Shown: positions 23,399-31,990, counted from the stretch's first letter. The stretch is 64,000 nt of DNA from Dactylosporangium siamense (GCF_016862795.1 NZ_BONQ01000137.1:1-64000), one strand, 5' to 3'. Translations and numbers: made by a program. Notes: generated by a model not told the origin, from the letters alone.

Positions 23399-24862
23399 TC
23401 ATCGGGTGCCGCGTGTCACATTCATGACCGGGGCGGTGGTGGGGCAGGTGAAGGCCATCCGGATGAGGTCGTTGCCGTGCCGGAACTCGACGTAGGCGAT
23501 CGAGGCGGGACCGGCCTGCTGGGATTGCGTCTTGTACGGCCTGCTCGCCGCCGACGTGACCACCCTGACCCGACCTTCGCCGGCGCACGCGGCCTGCACG
23601 GTGCCGGCCTCGGTGGTGAACGCGACCGGGCCGGTAGGAGTCGGCGGGCCGGTGGGGGCGGGTGGTGTGGTGGACGAGCCGCCACCGCGAGGCGGCAGCC
23701 CGCCAGCTGGCTGGGCCGGGCCGGGCTGTGCGGTGCCGGACCGGGCGGCGCCCGGCGTGGACCCGAGCGGAACGACCGACCCGGACGGAGCGAGGCCCGG
23801 CCCGGTGCCTGCCTGCCGGTCGGCGCGGTCCAGCCCGGCGATCAGCCACGGCAGCACCGCGGCGACGAGCAGGACGAGGGCCGCGAGAGCGTATCGGCGG
23901 AAGCGAGACAGGCCACCCCCGACGAAAGACACCGGAGCGGAAGACGCCGCGGTGGAGGACGCCGCGACGGAAGACGCCGCGGCGGAGGACACCGGAACGG
24001 AAGACGCCGCAGTGGAGGACGCCACTGTGGAAGAGGCCGGAGAAGACGGCGGAGGCACCGCGGAGATCGTTGCGGCGGTTGCCAGTACACCGGCGGCAGC
24101 CTCGGCGGAAGGGCGCGCGTCCGGGGCCTTGTCCAGGCAGGCGATGCACAGCTGGGCCACCTCGTCGGGCACGGCCGGCAGCGGGGGCAGCGGCACCGGC
24201 GGCGTGAAGACGTGGTCGCGGATCAGCTGGGTCGTCGTGTCCGCCGGCCAGGGCAGCGTGCCGGCGAGCAGCAGGTACAGCAGCACACCGAGGGCGTAGA
24301 CGTCCGACGGGGGCGCGACGTGCCCGGTCAGGCGCTCCGGGGCCAGATACGCGGGGGTGCCGAGCACGTCCTCGAGCGGCTGCGGGCCGGCGGGGGCGGC
24401 GAGGCCGAAGTCGACGAGCTTCGCGCCGGTCGCGGTGACCATGATGTTGGCCGGTTTGACGTCCTGGTGCACCAGCCCGGCCGCGTGCGCGGCGGCGAGG
24501 CCGGCGGCGACGGCGGCGCAGACCCGGAACACCTCCGGCGGGGGCAGCGGGTCGTCGTCGATGTGCTGCTGGAGGGTGCGGCCCACGACCAGCTCCATCA
24601 CCAGGAACGGGAAGCCGTCGTCGCCGAAGTCGTGCACCTGGGCCAGGTTGGGGTGGGACAGCGCGGCCGCGGCGCGGGCCTCGCCCCGGATCCGGTCGCG
24701 GGCGGCGTCGTCGCGCAGGTGCAGCACCTTGACCGCGACCGGGCGGTCGAGCACCTCGTCGCGGGCCTGCCACACGACCGACATGCCGCCCGAGCCGAGC
24801 AGCTCCTCGAGGCGGTAGCGGCTCCCGAGCAGCAGCTCACCCATCGGGACATCTTGCACCAT
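23399..24862 (-). CDS. Transmembrane PknB-type Ser/Thr protein kinase, HQD variant
   Basis: The 487-residue kinase has an N-terminal catalytic domain: G-S-G-G-M-S-V-V (P-loop), V-A-V-K-V-L (Lys), catalytic loop H-Q-D-V-K-P-A-N-I-M, and D-F-G. The loop's usual H-R-D Arg is Gln, so activation by activation-loop phosphorylation is likely not of the RD type. A Ser/Ala/Val-rich juxtamembrane linker (about 270-307) of five-residue A-S-S-x-x repeats precedes a membrane helix near 320-341 (A-L-A-A-L-V-L-L-V-A-A-V-L-P-W-L-I). The extracellular part is Pro/Gly-rich and ends with a small domain bearing two Cys (A-A-C-A-G, T-C-P-T-T), not PASTA repeats. The start is uncertain between 24862 and ATG 24844. 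Confidence 0.85.
   Translation of the reverse strand: MVQDVPMGELLLGSRYRLEELLGSGGMSVVWQARDEVLDRPVAVKVLHLRDDAARDRIRGEARAAAALSHPNLAQVHDFGDDGFPFLVMELVVGRTLQQHIDDDPLPPPEVFRVCAAVAAGLAAAHAAGLVHQDVKPANIMVTATGAKLVDFGLAAPAGPQPLEDVLGTPAYLAPERLTGHVAPPSDVYALGVLLYLLLAGTLPWPADTTTQLIRDHVFTPPVPLPPLPAVPDEVAQLCIACLDKAPDARPSAEAAAGVLATAATISAVPPPSSPASSTVASSTAASSVPVSSAAASSVAASSTAASSAPVSFVGGGLSRFRRYALAALVLLVAAVLPWLIAGLDRADRQAGTGPGLAPSGSVVPLGSTPGAARSGTAQPGPAQPAGGLPPRGGGSSTTPPAPTGPPTPTGPVAFTTEAGTVQAACAGEGRVRVVTSAASRPYKTQSQQAGPASIAYVEFRHGNDLIRMAFTCPTTAPVMNVTRGTR
23935..24045 (-). repeat. 15-bp in-frame repeat in the kinase linker
   Basis: Degenerate 15-bp units (gcggtggaggacgcc and variants) encode repeated A-S-S-T/V-A residues on the minus strand, giving about seven copies of a five-residue linker motif before the membrane helix. 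Confidence 0.75.
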
Positions 24863-25038
24863 CGATGGATGAAAACCAGCACGGGCCTTCCATCGATCGG
24901 GTGGTGTCGCGGCGGTTCGCTCCCGTCCGGCGCACCGGTCGCCGAGACTGGTGCTACCGGAAGCGAAGCATGCGATCGCACAAGCTCACCGGAAGCGAGA
25001 CGGCCGGCCCGGGTGGCCGCGGGCCGGCCGAAGCTCGC

Positions 25039-25101
25039 ACCCCGCGACCACCCCCGCGACCACCCCGGCGACCACCCCGGCGACCACCCCGGCGACCACC
25101 C
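25039..25101. repeat. 12-bp tandem repeat (ccggcgaccacc), five copies
   Basis: Five near-identical 12-bp units run in the spacer between the kinase and the small membrane protein gene. The first two read cccgcgaccacc, the last three ccggcgaccacc. No gene is supported in 24863-25153. Confidence 0.85.
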
Positions 25102-25153
25102 TGCGAACAGCGCCGGGCAACGTCACGGGCGGGTAGCTGGCAGACTTGCCGCC

Positions 25154-25393
25154 ATGTTGCGACGAATGCGGTGGGTTGTCGTGCCGGCGGTGGCACTCGT
25201 GGTGTTGACGGCGTTCCCCTCGGCCGCCTCGGCGGCCCCGGCGGGCACCGACGATCTCCTGTCCGACCTCACGTTGCGTGACCTGACGATGATCGTGGCC
25301 GGCATCGGCGTGTTCGGCGCCCTGCTGATCGTGATCGGTGTCGTCGCCGTGCGCCGCTCGCGGGCCGCCCGCCGCGCCTCCATGACCCCCTGA
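25154..25393 (+). CDS. Small exported single-pass membrane protein (79 aa)
   Basis: The product has a Sec signal peptide (M-L-R-R-M-R-W then a hydrophobic run ending A-S-A-A-P), a short Asp/Leu-rich middle (D-D-L-L-S-D-L-T-L-R-D-L-T) and one C-terminal membrane helix (I-V-A-G-I-G-V-F-G-A-L-L-I-V-I-G-V-V-A-V) followed by a basic stop-transfer tail R-R-S-R-A-A-R-R. This is a type I topology with only about 20 residues outside the membrane. I do not recognise the family. It is not obviously linked to the flanking kinase or condensation-domain genes. A strong inverted repeat follows it. Confidence 0.6.
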   Translation: MLRRMRWVVVPAVALVVLTAFPSAASAAPAGTDDLLSDLTLRDLTMIVAGIGVFGALLIVIGVVAVRRSRAARRASMTP

Positions 25394-25408
25394 CCCGGGG
25401 TTCCGCGG

Positions 25409-25463
25409 AGACGGTGTGCGTTCCACCCCTTTTCGCAAGCGGCGCGTAGATCGCACACCGTCT
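25409..25463. terminator. 12-bp inverted repeat after the small membrane protein
   Basis: agacggtgtgcg (25409-25420) pairs exactly with cgcacaccgtct (25452-25463); the 31-base loop holds ccaccccttttcgc. It separates the small membrane protein gene from the condensation/PfkB pair and probably terminates the former. Confidence 0.6.
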
Positions 25464-25571
25464 ATGACGGAAACGGGTGAATGGCGGGCATTGACCATTC
25501 ACCGGAAGGCCCATTGACATCTTCGGATGCACGCCCACAATTTCCATGGGCGGTCTCAGAAGGGAATAGCG

Positions 25572-26948
25572 ATGGGCAGTAGCACAAGTCGCATCCTCGT
25601 GCCGTTCCGCGGAACAGGCGCAGGGGTCGCCGACCTGACGTGGGCGCAGCTCGGGATCTGGCAGACGATGCGCGACACCGGGCTCAGCATGAACATCGGC
25701 GGGACCGTGCCGATGCCGGCCGGCACGTCGGTGCCGGCCATGGAGACGTTGCTGCGGTATCTGGTGAGCCGCCACCAGGCGCTGCGGACCAGGCTGCGGT
25801 TCGAGCCCGGCGGCGTCACCCGGCAGGTCGTGTCCGAGGCGGGCGAGCTGCCCCTCGAGGTCGTCGACACCGACGAGGAGCCCGCGGCCGCCGCCGAGGA
25901 GCTACGGCGGCGATACGAGGCCGAACCGTTCGCCTACGAGACCGAGTGGCCGGTGCGGATGGGTGTGGTACGGCACGGCGGCGAGGTCACTCACGTCGTG
26001 GTGCTGTACTGCCACGTGGCCGTCGACGGGTTCGGCATCGACGCGATCGTGCGGGACATGGCGGAGCTGGACCCCGCGACCGGGACGACGACCGCGCCGG
26101 TGCCGGGCCTGACCCCGCTCGAGCTCGCCGCGAAGCAGGACACCCCGTCGGGACGGCGGCAGAGCGAGAAGTCGCTGCGGCACTGGGAGCACCTGCTGCG
26201 CACGATTCCGGCGGAGCGCTTCGGCTGGTCCGGTGATCCGCAGACGCCGCGGTACTGGGAGATCACGCACCGCTCGCCGGCGATGCAGCTGGCGATGCGG
26301 CTGATCGCGCACCGCACCGGCGCCGGGGTGGGCTACGTGGTCCTCGCCGCCTACGCCGTCGGCCTGGCCAGGCTGACCGGACGCAGCCCGAGCGTCGCGC
26401 AGCTGGTGGTGAGCAACCGGTTCCGGCCGGGCTGCGCCGACTCGGTCAGCCAGCTGGCCCAGTTGAGCATCTGCGCCGTCGACGTCGCCGACACGACCTT
26501 CGACGAGGTGGTGGGGCGGGCGTGGACCGCGGCGACGAACGCGTACATGCACGGGCACTTCGACCCCGTGGCGCTGACCGCGCTGCTGGAGCGGGTGCGG
26601 GGCGACCGCGGCGACGTGGACTTCTCGATCATCGTGAACGACCGGCAGTCCCGCGACGGCGCGCCGGACGACGGTGAGCTGCCCACCCGGCGGCAGCTGG
26701 CGGACGCGCTGCCGCGGTCGACGAGCTGGTGGAACCGGAAGGTCGAGGTGCTGGACGCCGCGCTCAACATCAGCGTCGACGCCGCGCCCGACGCGGTCGA
26801 CGTGACGATCTGCGCCGACACGCACCGGCTCGCCCCGGCCGACATCGTGGCCCTCGCGCTGGAGATGGAGCGGGTCGCGGTGGAGGCGGCCTTCGAACCC
26901 GCCGCGCCGACCCGCGTCGGGGCCCGCGCGGCCGCACCGATCGGGTAG
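25572..26948 (+). CDS. Stand-alone condensation-domain protein
   Basis: The 458-residue protein is a single NRPS-type condensation (CAT-superfamily) domain with no adenylation or carrier domain. Near residue 150 the H-H-x3-D-G motif reads Y-C-H-V-A-V-D-G: the second, catalytic His and the Asp-Gly are kept while the first His is Cys. Other typical segments are L-T-W-A-Q-L-G-I-W at the start, S-R-H-Q-A-L-R-T-R-L, and W-N-R-K-V-E-V-L-D near the end. Such free-standing domains form amide or ester bonds or act on carrier-bound acyl groups. The start ATG 25572 follows agaaggga. The PfkB kinase gene starts 3 bases after its stop, implying one operon and a joint pathway. Confidence 0.75.
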   Translation: MGSSTSRILVPFRGTGAGVADLTWAQLGIWQTMRDTGLSMNIGGTVPMPAGTSVPAMETLLRYLVSRHQALRTRLRFEPGGVTRQVVSEAGELPLEVVDTDEEPAAAAEELRRRYEAEPFAYETEWPVRMGVVRHGGEVTHVVVLYCHVAVDGFGIDAIVRDMAELDPATGTTTAPVPGLTPLELAAKQDTPSGRRQSEKSLRHWEHLLRTIPAERFGWSGDPQTPRYWEITHRSPAMQLAMRLIAHRTGAGVGYVVLAAYAVGLARLTGRSPSVAQLVVSNRFRPGCADSVSQLAQLSICAVDVADTTFDEVVGRAWTAATNAYMHGHFDPVALTALLERVRGDRGDVDFSIIVNDRQSRDGAPDDGELPTRRQLADALPRSTSWWNRKVEVLDAALNISVDAAPDAVDVTICADTHRLAPADIVALALEMERVAVEAAFEPAAPTRVGARAAAPIG

Positions 26949-26951
26949 CGG

Positions 26952-28013
26952 ATGGGCTTCCGGTTCGACGTCGTGGGCGTCGGTGCGCTCAACTTCGACT
27001 CGATCGCCCCGGTCTCGGCCGCCGCGCGCAACCTGCTGCGCGGCGGCGTCGACTGGGGCGCCGAGTGCCGGGTCGGCGCGGCGACGGTGGACGCGGCGAT
27101 GCGCACGGTCCACGCCGCCGCGGTCCGGGTCGCGGTCGGCGGGTCCGCGTACAACACGGTCGCCGCGCTCGCACACACCGGCGCCGGGCTGCGGCTCGGC
27201 TACGTCGGCGTGGCGGGGCGGCTGCCGGTGCCGGGCGCCCCGATCCTGGAGCGGCTGCACCGTCTCGGCGTCGACACCGAGCACCTGCGTGTCGTGCCCG
27301 GCGAGCTCAGTGGCGTCTGCCTGTCGCTGGTCGAGGACGGCGAGCGGACGCTGCTGGTCCATCCGGGCGCGAACGACCGGATGGCCGAGCACCTGGAGTC
27401 GCGGTTCGAGGAGGTCGTGGAGTATCTGTCGGCGGCGAGGATCGTGCACGTGACGTCGTTCCTGGACGCGCGGACCCCGGCGGTCCTCGCCGACGTGCTC
27501 GCCGCGGTCCGTGACCGCAGCCCGGAGACGGTGCTGTCGTTCGACCCGGGGCACGTGTGGGCGGCGAGCCACTCGGCCCCGGTCGCGGCCCTCGCCGGGA
27601 TGGCCGACCACGTCCTGCTCAACGAGCGGGAGCTGCAGGCGCTCGGCACGACCGGCGACGACACCTGGGCCGCGGACCGCATCCTGCGGGTCGGCCGGCC
27701 CGGCCGGGTCGTGCACGTCAAACGCCCGGCGGGGGTCACCACGTTCACCCGCTCCGGTCCGCTGCTGCGCGCCCGGTTCCACCCGCAGCAGTTCCTGACC
27801 GCGGACCTGGTGCTGGACGCGACCGGCGCCGGCGACGTCTACGCCGCCGGCGTCCTCGCCGCGCTCGCCGAGGGCAGCCACCTGTACGACGGGGTCCGCC
27901 TCGGCATGGCCCTGGCCCGGCACAAGCTGCAGCACCTCGCCGACGGCGGCCACCCCGACTTCCCGGCCGTGCTGGCCGCCTGGCACGAGCGGGCTACGCC
28001 GGGTCCGTCCTGA
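26952..28013 (+). CDS. PfkB-family sugar/nucleoside kinase
   Basis: The 353-residue enzyme is a ribokinase-fold kinase expected to phosphorylate a sugar, nucleoside or related alcohol with ATP. It has the early G-V-G-A-L-N-F-D-S segment, the G-G-S-A-Y-N-T-V-A-A-L glycine patch, H-P-G-A-N-D, F-D-P-G-H-V, a L-N-E-R-E-L-Q-A-L segment, and the C-terminal signature D-A-T-G-A-G-D-V-Y-A-A-G with the catalytic Asp (the family usually has D-T-T-G-A-G-D). Residues 15-60 contain an unusual insertion (N-L-L-R-G-G-V-D-W-G-A-E) before the glycine patch. It is tightly coupled to the condensation-domain gene, and its last 20 bp overlap the convergent gene at 27994. Confidence 0.8.
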   Translation: MGFRFDVVGVGALNFDSIAPVSAAARNLLRGGVDWGAECRVGAATVDAAMRTVHAAAVRVAVGGSAYNTVAALAHTGAGLRLGYVGVAGRLPVPGAPILERLHRLGVDTEHLRVVPGELSGVCLSLVEDGERTLLVHPGANDRMAEHLESRFEEVVEYLSAARIVHVTSFLDARTPAVLADVLAAVRDRSPETVLSFDPGHVWAASHSAPVAALAGMADHVLLNERELQALGTTGDDTWAADRILRVGRPGRVVHVKRPAGVTTFTRSGPLLRARFHPQQFLTADLVLDATGAGDVYAAGVLAALAEGSHLYDGVRLGMALARHKLQHLADGGHPDFPAVLAAWHERATPGPS

Positions 28014-28803
28014 TCATCCGGACCAGGGCCCGGATGCCGGTCAGCAGCTCCTGGTGGTCGCTGATCCCGTCGAGGGTGCCCTCGATCCGGCGCGCCATGT
28101 GCTCGATGCGGGCCTTCAGCGCCTCGTCGCGGTCGCGGGCGGCGGCCCGGTCGGCCGCCTGCGCGTCCTCCAGGCGGGTCAGGTCGGTCGTCGCCTGCCG
28201 GCGCAGGTTCGCCAGGTCGTCGGCGGCGGCCGTGCGTGCCTCGTCGAGCTCCCGCTGGACCTTCTCGACGGCCTCGGTCAGCGAGGTCACGGTCGCGGTC
28301 AGGGTCACGACGTCGTCGCGGGGGTGGGTGCTGTCCCGGCGCAGCGAGGTGATCCGGTCGCGCAGGTGCCCGAAGTAGGCGACCGCGGGCCGCACCAGCG
28401 TGGAGAGCAGGTAGAAGCCGGCGAGGTAGTACCCGGTCAGCTCGCCGGACACGGCGGCGAACACGGCCGTGACGGCGGCGGTGCCGAGGTGCCCGCCGAT
28501 CGCGAACCGCAGCATCCACCGCGCGATCCGCCGGGCCTCCTCGTCCCGCGACTCCGGCACGGCGATGCCACGCTCGCGGGAGACCGCGTTCTCGGCGGTG
28601 ACCTGCCGCGCGTCGAAGTACAGGTTCCACGGCCAGGTGACGAGCACGATTGTCCACATCAGCGCGGCGAGGCCGGCGCCGATCGTCACCAGGGTCTGCG
28701 GGGAGACCCCCGCCACCCGGCCCAGCCAGGCGAACAGCAACGCGGCCGCGGCGCCCACCACGACCGTCGCCCACCACCGGACCATGAGACGCGAAGCATG
28801 CAT
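27994..28803 (-). CDS. Membrane protein with cytoplasmic coiled coil
   Basis: The 269-residue protein has membrane helices near 8-27 (W-W-A-T-V-V-V-G-A-A-A-A-L-L-F-A), 33-55 and two more near 95-140 (T-A-A-V-T-A-V-F-A-A-V, Y-Y-L-A-G-F-Y-L-L-S-T-L), then a long charged helix (about 165-250) with heptad-like E/K/R/L spacing (V-E-K-V-Q-R-E-L-D-E-A-R, A-A-A-R-D-R-D-E-A-L-K-A-R-I-E-H-M). It may be a scaffold or a phage-shock/mechanosensing-like protein; I do not recognise a family. The ATG at 28803 is preferred over an upstream one because hydrophobic sequence begins there. Its 3' end overlaps the PfkB gene. Confidence 0.6.
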   Translation of the reverse strand: MHASRLMVRWWATVVVGAAAALLFAWLGRVAGVSPQTLVTIGAGLAALMWTIVLVTWPWNLYFDARQVTAENAVSRERGIAVPESRDEEARRIARWMLRFAIGGHLGTAAVTAVFAAVSGELTGYYLAGFYLLSTLVRPAVAYFGHLRDRITSLRRDSTHPRDDVVTLTATVTSLTEAVEKVQRELDEARTAAADDLANLRRQATTDLTRLEDAQAADRAAARDRDEALKARIEHMARRIEGTLDGISDHQELLTGIRALVRMIRTDPA

Positions 28804-28868
28804 GCGCACACTCTGCCGTTCCGGAGCCCGATGTGGATGCGTGCCACTACTCACAACCGGCTGAGTAC

Positions 28869-28896
28869 AAAAAGGGGGTGCCGGAGCACCCCCTTT
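28869..28896 (-). terminator. Rho-independent terminator of the MMPL gene
   Basis: aaagggggtgc (28871-28881) and gcacccccttt (28886-28896) form a perfect 11-bp stem with a cgga loop. Read on the minus strand the hairpin ends in a T5 tract (28873-28869), so it terminates transcription of the MMPL gene whose stop is at 28907. Confidence 0.85.
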
Positions 28897-28906
28897 CGCG
28901 CGTCGG

Positions 28907-31120
28907 TCAGCTCGTGGTGACCAGTTCCTTCGGCTCGGCCGGCAGGTGCTCGTGGGCCTTGCCCTCGACGTGCAGCTCGGGCAGGACCCGGACCAGCCAC
29001 TGCGGCATCCACCAGTTGACCCGGCCGAGGATGTGCATGACGGCCGGCACCAGCAGCAGGCGCACGACGGTCGCGTCGAGCAGGATCGCCGCGGCCATGC
29101 CCACGCCGATGACCTTGAGGACCAGGTCGGGGCTGGGGATGAAGGCGGCGAACACCGCGATCATGATGGCGGCCGCCGCGGTGATGACGCGGGCGGTGCC
29201 GGCCAGGCCGTCGGTGACGGAGCGGCCGTTGTCGTGCGTCCGGGTCCAGACCTCGCGCATCCGGCTGACCAGGAACACCTCGTAGTCCATGGAGAGGCCG
29301 AACAGCACCGCGAACATCAGCACCGGGATGAACGCCGGCAGCGGGGTCTCGGTGTCGATGCCGATGAGCTGGCCGGCCCAGCCGCCCTGCAGGACCAGTG
29401 CGATGACGCCGTAGGAGGCGGCGACGGACAGCAGGTTCATCACGGCCGCCTTGACGGCGACGGCGACGCTGCGGAAGGAGACCAGGAGCAGCAGCATGGA
29501 CAGCAGGACCACGCCGCCGATGAGCAGCGGGATCCGCCGGGCGATGTTGGCGGTGCTGTCGATGGCGGTGGCGGTCATGCCGCCGACGTGGGCGGTGGCG
29601 CCGGTGCCGGCGAGGGTCTGCGGCAGCGTGTCGCGGAGCCGCTCGACGAGGTCCTCGGTGCGGGCGTCCTGCGGGCCGGTGCGCGGCAGCACGGTGATGA
29701 CCGCGGTGGTCCCGTCCTGGTTGAGCTGCGCGGGCATGGCGGCCGCCACCCCGTCGACGCCGGGCAGCGTCGCGGCGAGCTTGTCCAGCGCGGCCTTGTC
29801 GCCGGCGCGGGGCAGCTGGACGGCGACGACGAGCGGCCCGTTGGCGCCCGGGCCGAAGCCCTTGGCCACGAGGTCGTACGCCTGGCGGGTGCTGGTCTCC
29901 TCGCGGTTGTTGCCGGCGTCGGGGAAGCCGAAGCGGACGCCGAGGAACGGCGCCGCGAGCGCGAGCAGGATGGCGACGCCGAGCAGGGCGGACACGTACC
30001 GGTGCCGCTGGATCAGACCACTCCAGCGCAGCCAGCCACGGCCGGGCTCGACGTGGCCGCCGGCGGCGACGGTGACCTCGGCGCGGCGGCCGAGCGGGAG
30101 GCGGAGCCGGTCGACGTGCTTGCCGAGGTAGCCCAGCAGCGCCGGGAAGAGGGTGACGCTGGCGGCCAGGACGACCACGACGCCGAGGATGGTGACGAGG
30201 GCGGCGCCGCGCATGAAGGACAGGCCCATCGCGAACAGGCCGAGCATGCTGACCACGACGGTGCTGCCGGCGACCATGACGGAGCGGCCCGCGGTGTCCA
30301 GGGTCGCGACGGTCGCGGCCTCGGGGTCCAGGCCGGCGGCCCGCCACTCGCGGAAGCGGGTGACCATCAGCAGCACGTAGTCGATGCCGATGCCGATGCC
30401 CATCATCGTGGCCAGGGAGGTGGACCAGTCGGGCGCGTCGACGAAGCGGATCAGCAGGCCGGTCAGGGTGCTGCTGACGGCGAGGCCGGCGACGGCGACG
30501 AGGACCGGCAGGCCGGCGGCGATCACCGAGCCGAACATGAGCAGCAGGATGATGATGGCGGCGGCCAGGCCGATGCCCTCGGAGCCGATCTCGCCCTGCT
30601 CCGCGCGCTGGATGCTCTGCCCGCCGAGCGCGACGACCAGGCCGTCCCGGTCGAACTCGCCGGCGATGTCGAGCAGCCGCTGGCTGTCCTCGATCGGCAT
30701 GTCGTCGGGGTTGACGTAGTCCAGGCGCAGGTCGGCGACGGCGGTGCGGCCGTCCGCGGAGATCCCGCCCGGGTTCTGGAACGGGTCGGCGACGCCGGCC
30801 ACGTGCGGCGCGGTGGCGAGCTTGGCCAGCAGGGCCTGCACGTCGCTCTTCGCACCCTCGACGCCGTCGCCGGCGCGGACCACGACGGTGACGGTTGCCC
30901 CGGACTGGGCCGCGAAGCGCTCGGCGAGCAGCTGCTGCGCCTGCTTGGAGTCCGAGCCCGGCGCGGAGTAGTCGGCGGCGAACTCGCCGCCGAAGTTGAT
31001 GGACAGCGCGACGGCCGCGACGAGCGCGACGACCCAGGCGATGATCGTCCGGCCGCGGCGCCGGTACGCCACCCGGGCGAGGCGCCCGAGCGGACCCGGT
31101 TGGGGTTTCTGTTCGGTCAT
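28907..31120 (-). CDS. MMPL/RND-type membrane transporter
   Basis: The 737-residue protein is an MmpL-like exporter with two repeats, each one membrane helix, a large outside loop and five further helices. It begins R-R-G-R-T-I-I-A-W-V-V-A-L-V-A-A-V-A-L, the first cluster contains G-I-G-I-D-Y-V-L-L-M-V-T-R-F-R-E and the second D-Y-E-V-F-L-V-S-R-M-R-E, the charged pairs characteristic of the family. Such proteins export lipids or drugs using the proton gradient. The ATG at 31120 has GGCGGGG upstream. It is divergent from a TetR regulator that probably represses it. A perfect hairpin terminator follows. Confidence 0.9.
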   Translation of the reverse strand: MTEQKPQPGPLGRLARVAYRRRGRTIIAWVVALVAAVALSINFGGEFAADYSAPGSDSKQAQQLLAERFAAQSGATVTVVVRAGDGVEGAKSDVQALLAKLATAPHVAGVADPFQNPGGISADGRTAVADLRLDYVNPDDMPIEDSQRLLDIAGEFDRDGLVVALGGQSIQRAEQGEIGSEGIGLAAAIIILLLMFGSVIAAGLPVLVAVAGLAVSSTLTGLLIRFVDAPDWSTSLATMMGIGIGIDYVLLMVTRFREWRAAGLDPEAATVATLDTAGRSVMVAGSTVVVSMLGLFAMGLSFMRGAALVTILGVVVVLAASVTLFPALLGYLGKHVDRLRLPLGRRAEVTVAAGGHVEPGRGWLRWSGLIQRHRYVSALLGVAILLALAAPFLGVRFGFPDAGNNREETSTRQAYDLVAKGFGPGANGPLVVAVQLPRAGDKAALDKLAATLPGVDGVAAAMPAQLNQDGTTAVITVLPRTGPQDARTEDLVERLRDTLPQTLAGTGATAHVGGMTATAIDSTANIARRIPLLIGGVVLLSMLLLLVSFRSVAVAVKAAVMNLLSVAASYGVIALVLQGGWAGQLIGIDTETPLPAFIPVLMFAVLFGLSMDYEVFLVSRMREVWTRTHDNGRSVTDGLAGTARVITAAAAIMIAVFAAFIPSPDLVLKVIGVGMAAAILLDATVVRLLLVPAVMHILGRVNWWMPQWLVRVLPELHVEGKAHEHLPAEPKELVTTS

Positions 31121-31166
31121 GGGGTTCCCCGCCTTGTTTGGGCTCAAGGGTAAATGGGCATCAGTA

Positions 31167-31240
31167 GCGTTACGACTATTAACCAACACGACGCAGCATC
31201 ACTTGTCAAGCGGCTTCACGTCTGTAACGATGCTTAACGC
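31167..31240. promoter_or_regulatory. Putative TetR operator region between MMPL and TetR genes
   Basis: gcgttacgactattaac (31167-31183) and an inverted related site gtaacgatgcttaacgc (31224-31240) share the outer gcgtta/taacgc. The spacer is AT-richer than its surroundings. The TetR ribosome binding site tggagg lies at 31251-31256. Operator assignment is inferred from the layout. Confidence 0.45.
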
Positions 31241-31261
31241 AACGGTCATCTGGAGGACTTC

Positions 31262-31990
31262 ATGAGCACGCCAGCGCGGTCGGCACCACGACGTGAGAAG
31301 GCGCGGGCGGCCACCATCGACGAGATCAAGCTCACCGCACTCACCCACATGCGGGAGACGGGCACACTCGACATCCGCTTCGCCGACATCGCCCGGGCCA
31401 TGGAGATGACGCCGCCGGCGCTGTACCGCTACTTCGCCGACCGCGACGAACTGCTCAGTGCGCTCATCGCCGACGCGTACGACGACGTCGGCCGCTACGT
31501 GGCGGAGGCGCGCGACGCCGTCCCGGCCGACGACATCGGCGCGCGGTTCCTCGCGATCGCCCGGTCCTACCGGCAGTGGGCGCGGCAGGAGCCCCAGCAG
31601 TTCGCGCTCATCTTCGGCCTGCCCGTAGCCGGCTACGTCGCCCCGGTTGACGGCCCGACCACCGAGGCCGCCCAGCGGGCGATGTCACAGTTGTCCCTGT
31701 TGTTCGTGGAGGCCATCGACCTCGGCGTGCTCGCCCCGCCCCGGCTGCGCGACGTGCACCCGGCGATCGCCGCCTGCGCCGACCAGAAGAACCAGCACCT
31801 CGCCACGGAGATCCCCGCGGAGACGTTCCAGGCGATGCTGCACACCTGGTCGACGCTGCACGGCTTCGCCTGCCTGGAGGCCTACGGGCACTTCGACTGG
31901 ATCGACGAGGCCGGCCGCGACGCCCTCTTCGACGGCCAGGCCCGCCTCGCCGCCGAGGCCGCCGGCATGCCCGCCCCGAAAAGCTCCTGA
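31262..31990 (+). CDS. TetR-family repressor
   Basis: The 242-residue protein has an N-terminal helix-turn-helix (I-R-F-A-D-I-A-R-A-M-E-M-T-P-P-A-L-Y-R-Y-F-A-D-R-D-E-L-L) and a ligand-binding C-terminal region containing W-A-R-Q-E-P-Q-Q-F-A-L-I-F-G-L-P and T-W-S-T-L-H-G-F-A-C-L-E, the W-x-x-x-H-G pattern of the WHG subgroup. It likely represses the divergent MMPL exporter and is released by a substrate of the pump. The ATG at 31262 follows tggagg. The 3' end has been partly duplicated downstream (31949-32070). Confidence 0.85.
   Translation: MSTPARSAPRREKARAATIDEIKLTALTHMRETGTLDIRFADIARAMEMTPPALYRYFADRDELLSALIADAYDDVGRYVAEARDAVPADDIGARFLAIARSYRQWARQEPQQFALIFGLPVAGYVAPVDGPTTEAAQRAMSQLSLLFVEAIDLGVLAPPRLRDVHPAIAACADQKNQHLATEIPAETFQAMLHTWSTLHGFACLEAYGHFDWIDEAGRDALFDGQARLAAEAAGMPAPKSS

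Noticed and set aside
25039-25101. 12-bp repeats as a CRISPR-like or origin iteron array
   Set aside because: Repeats are contiguous with no spacers and no replication gene is nearby.
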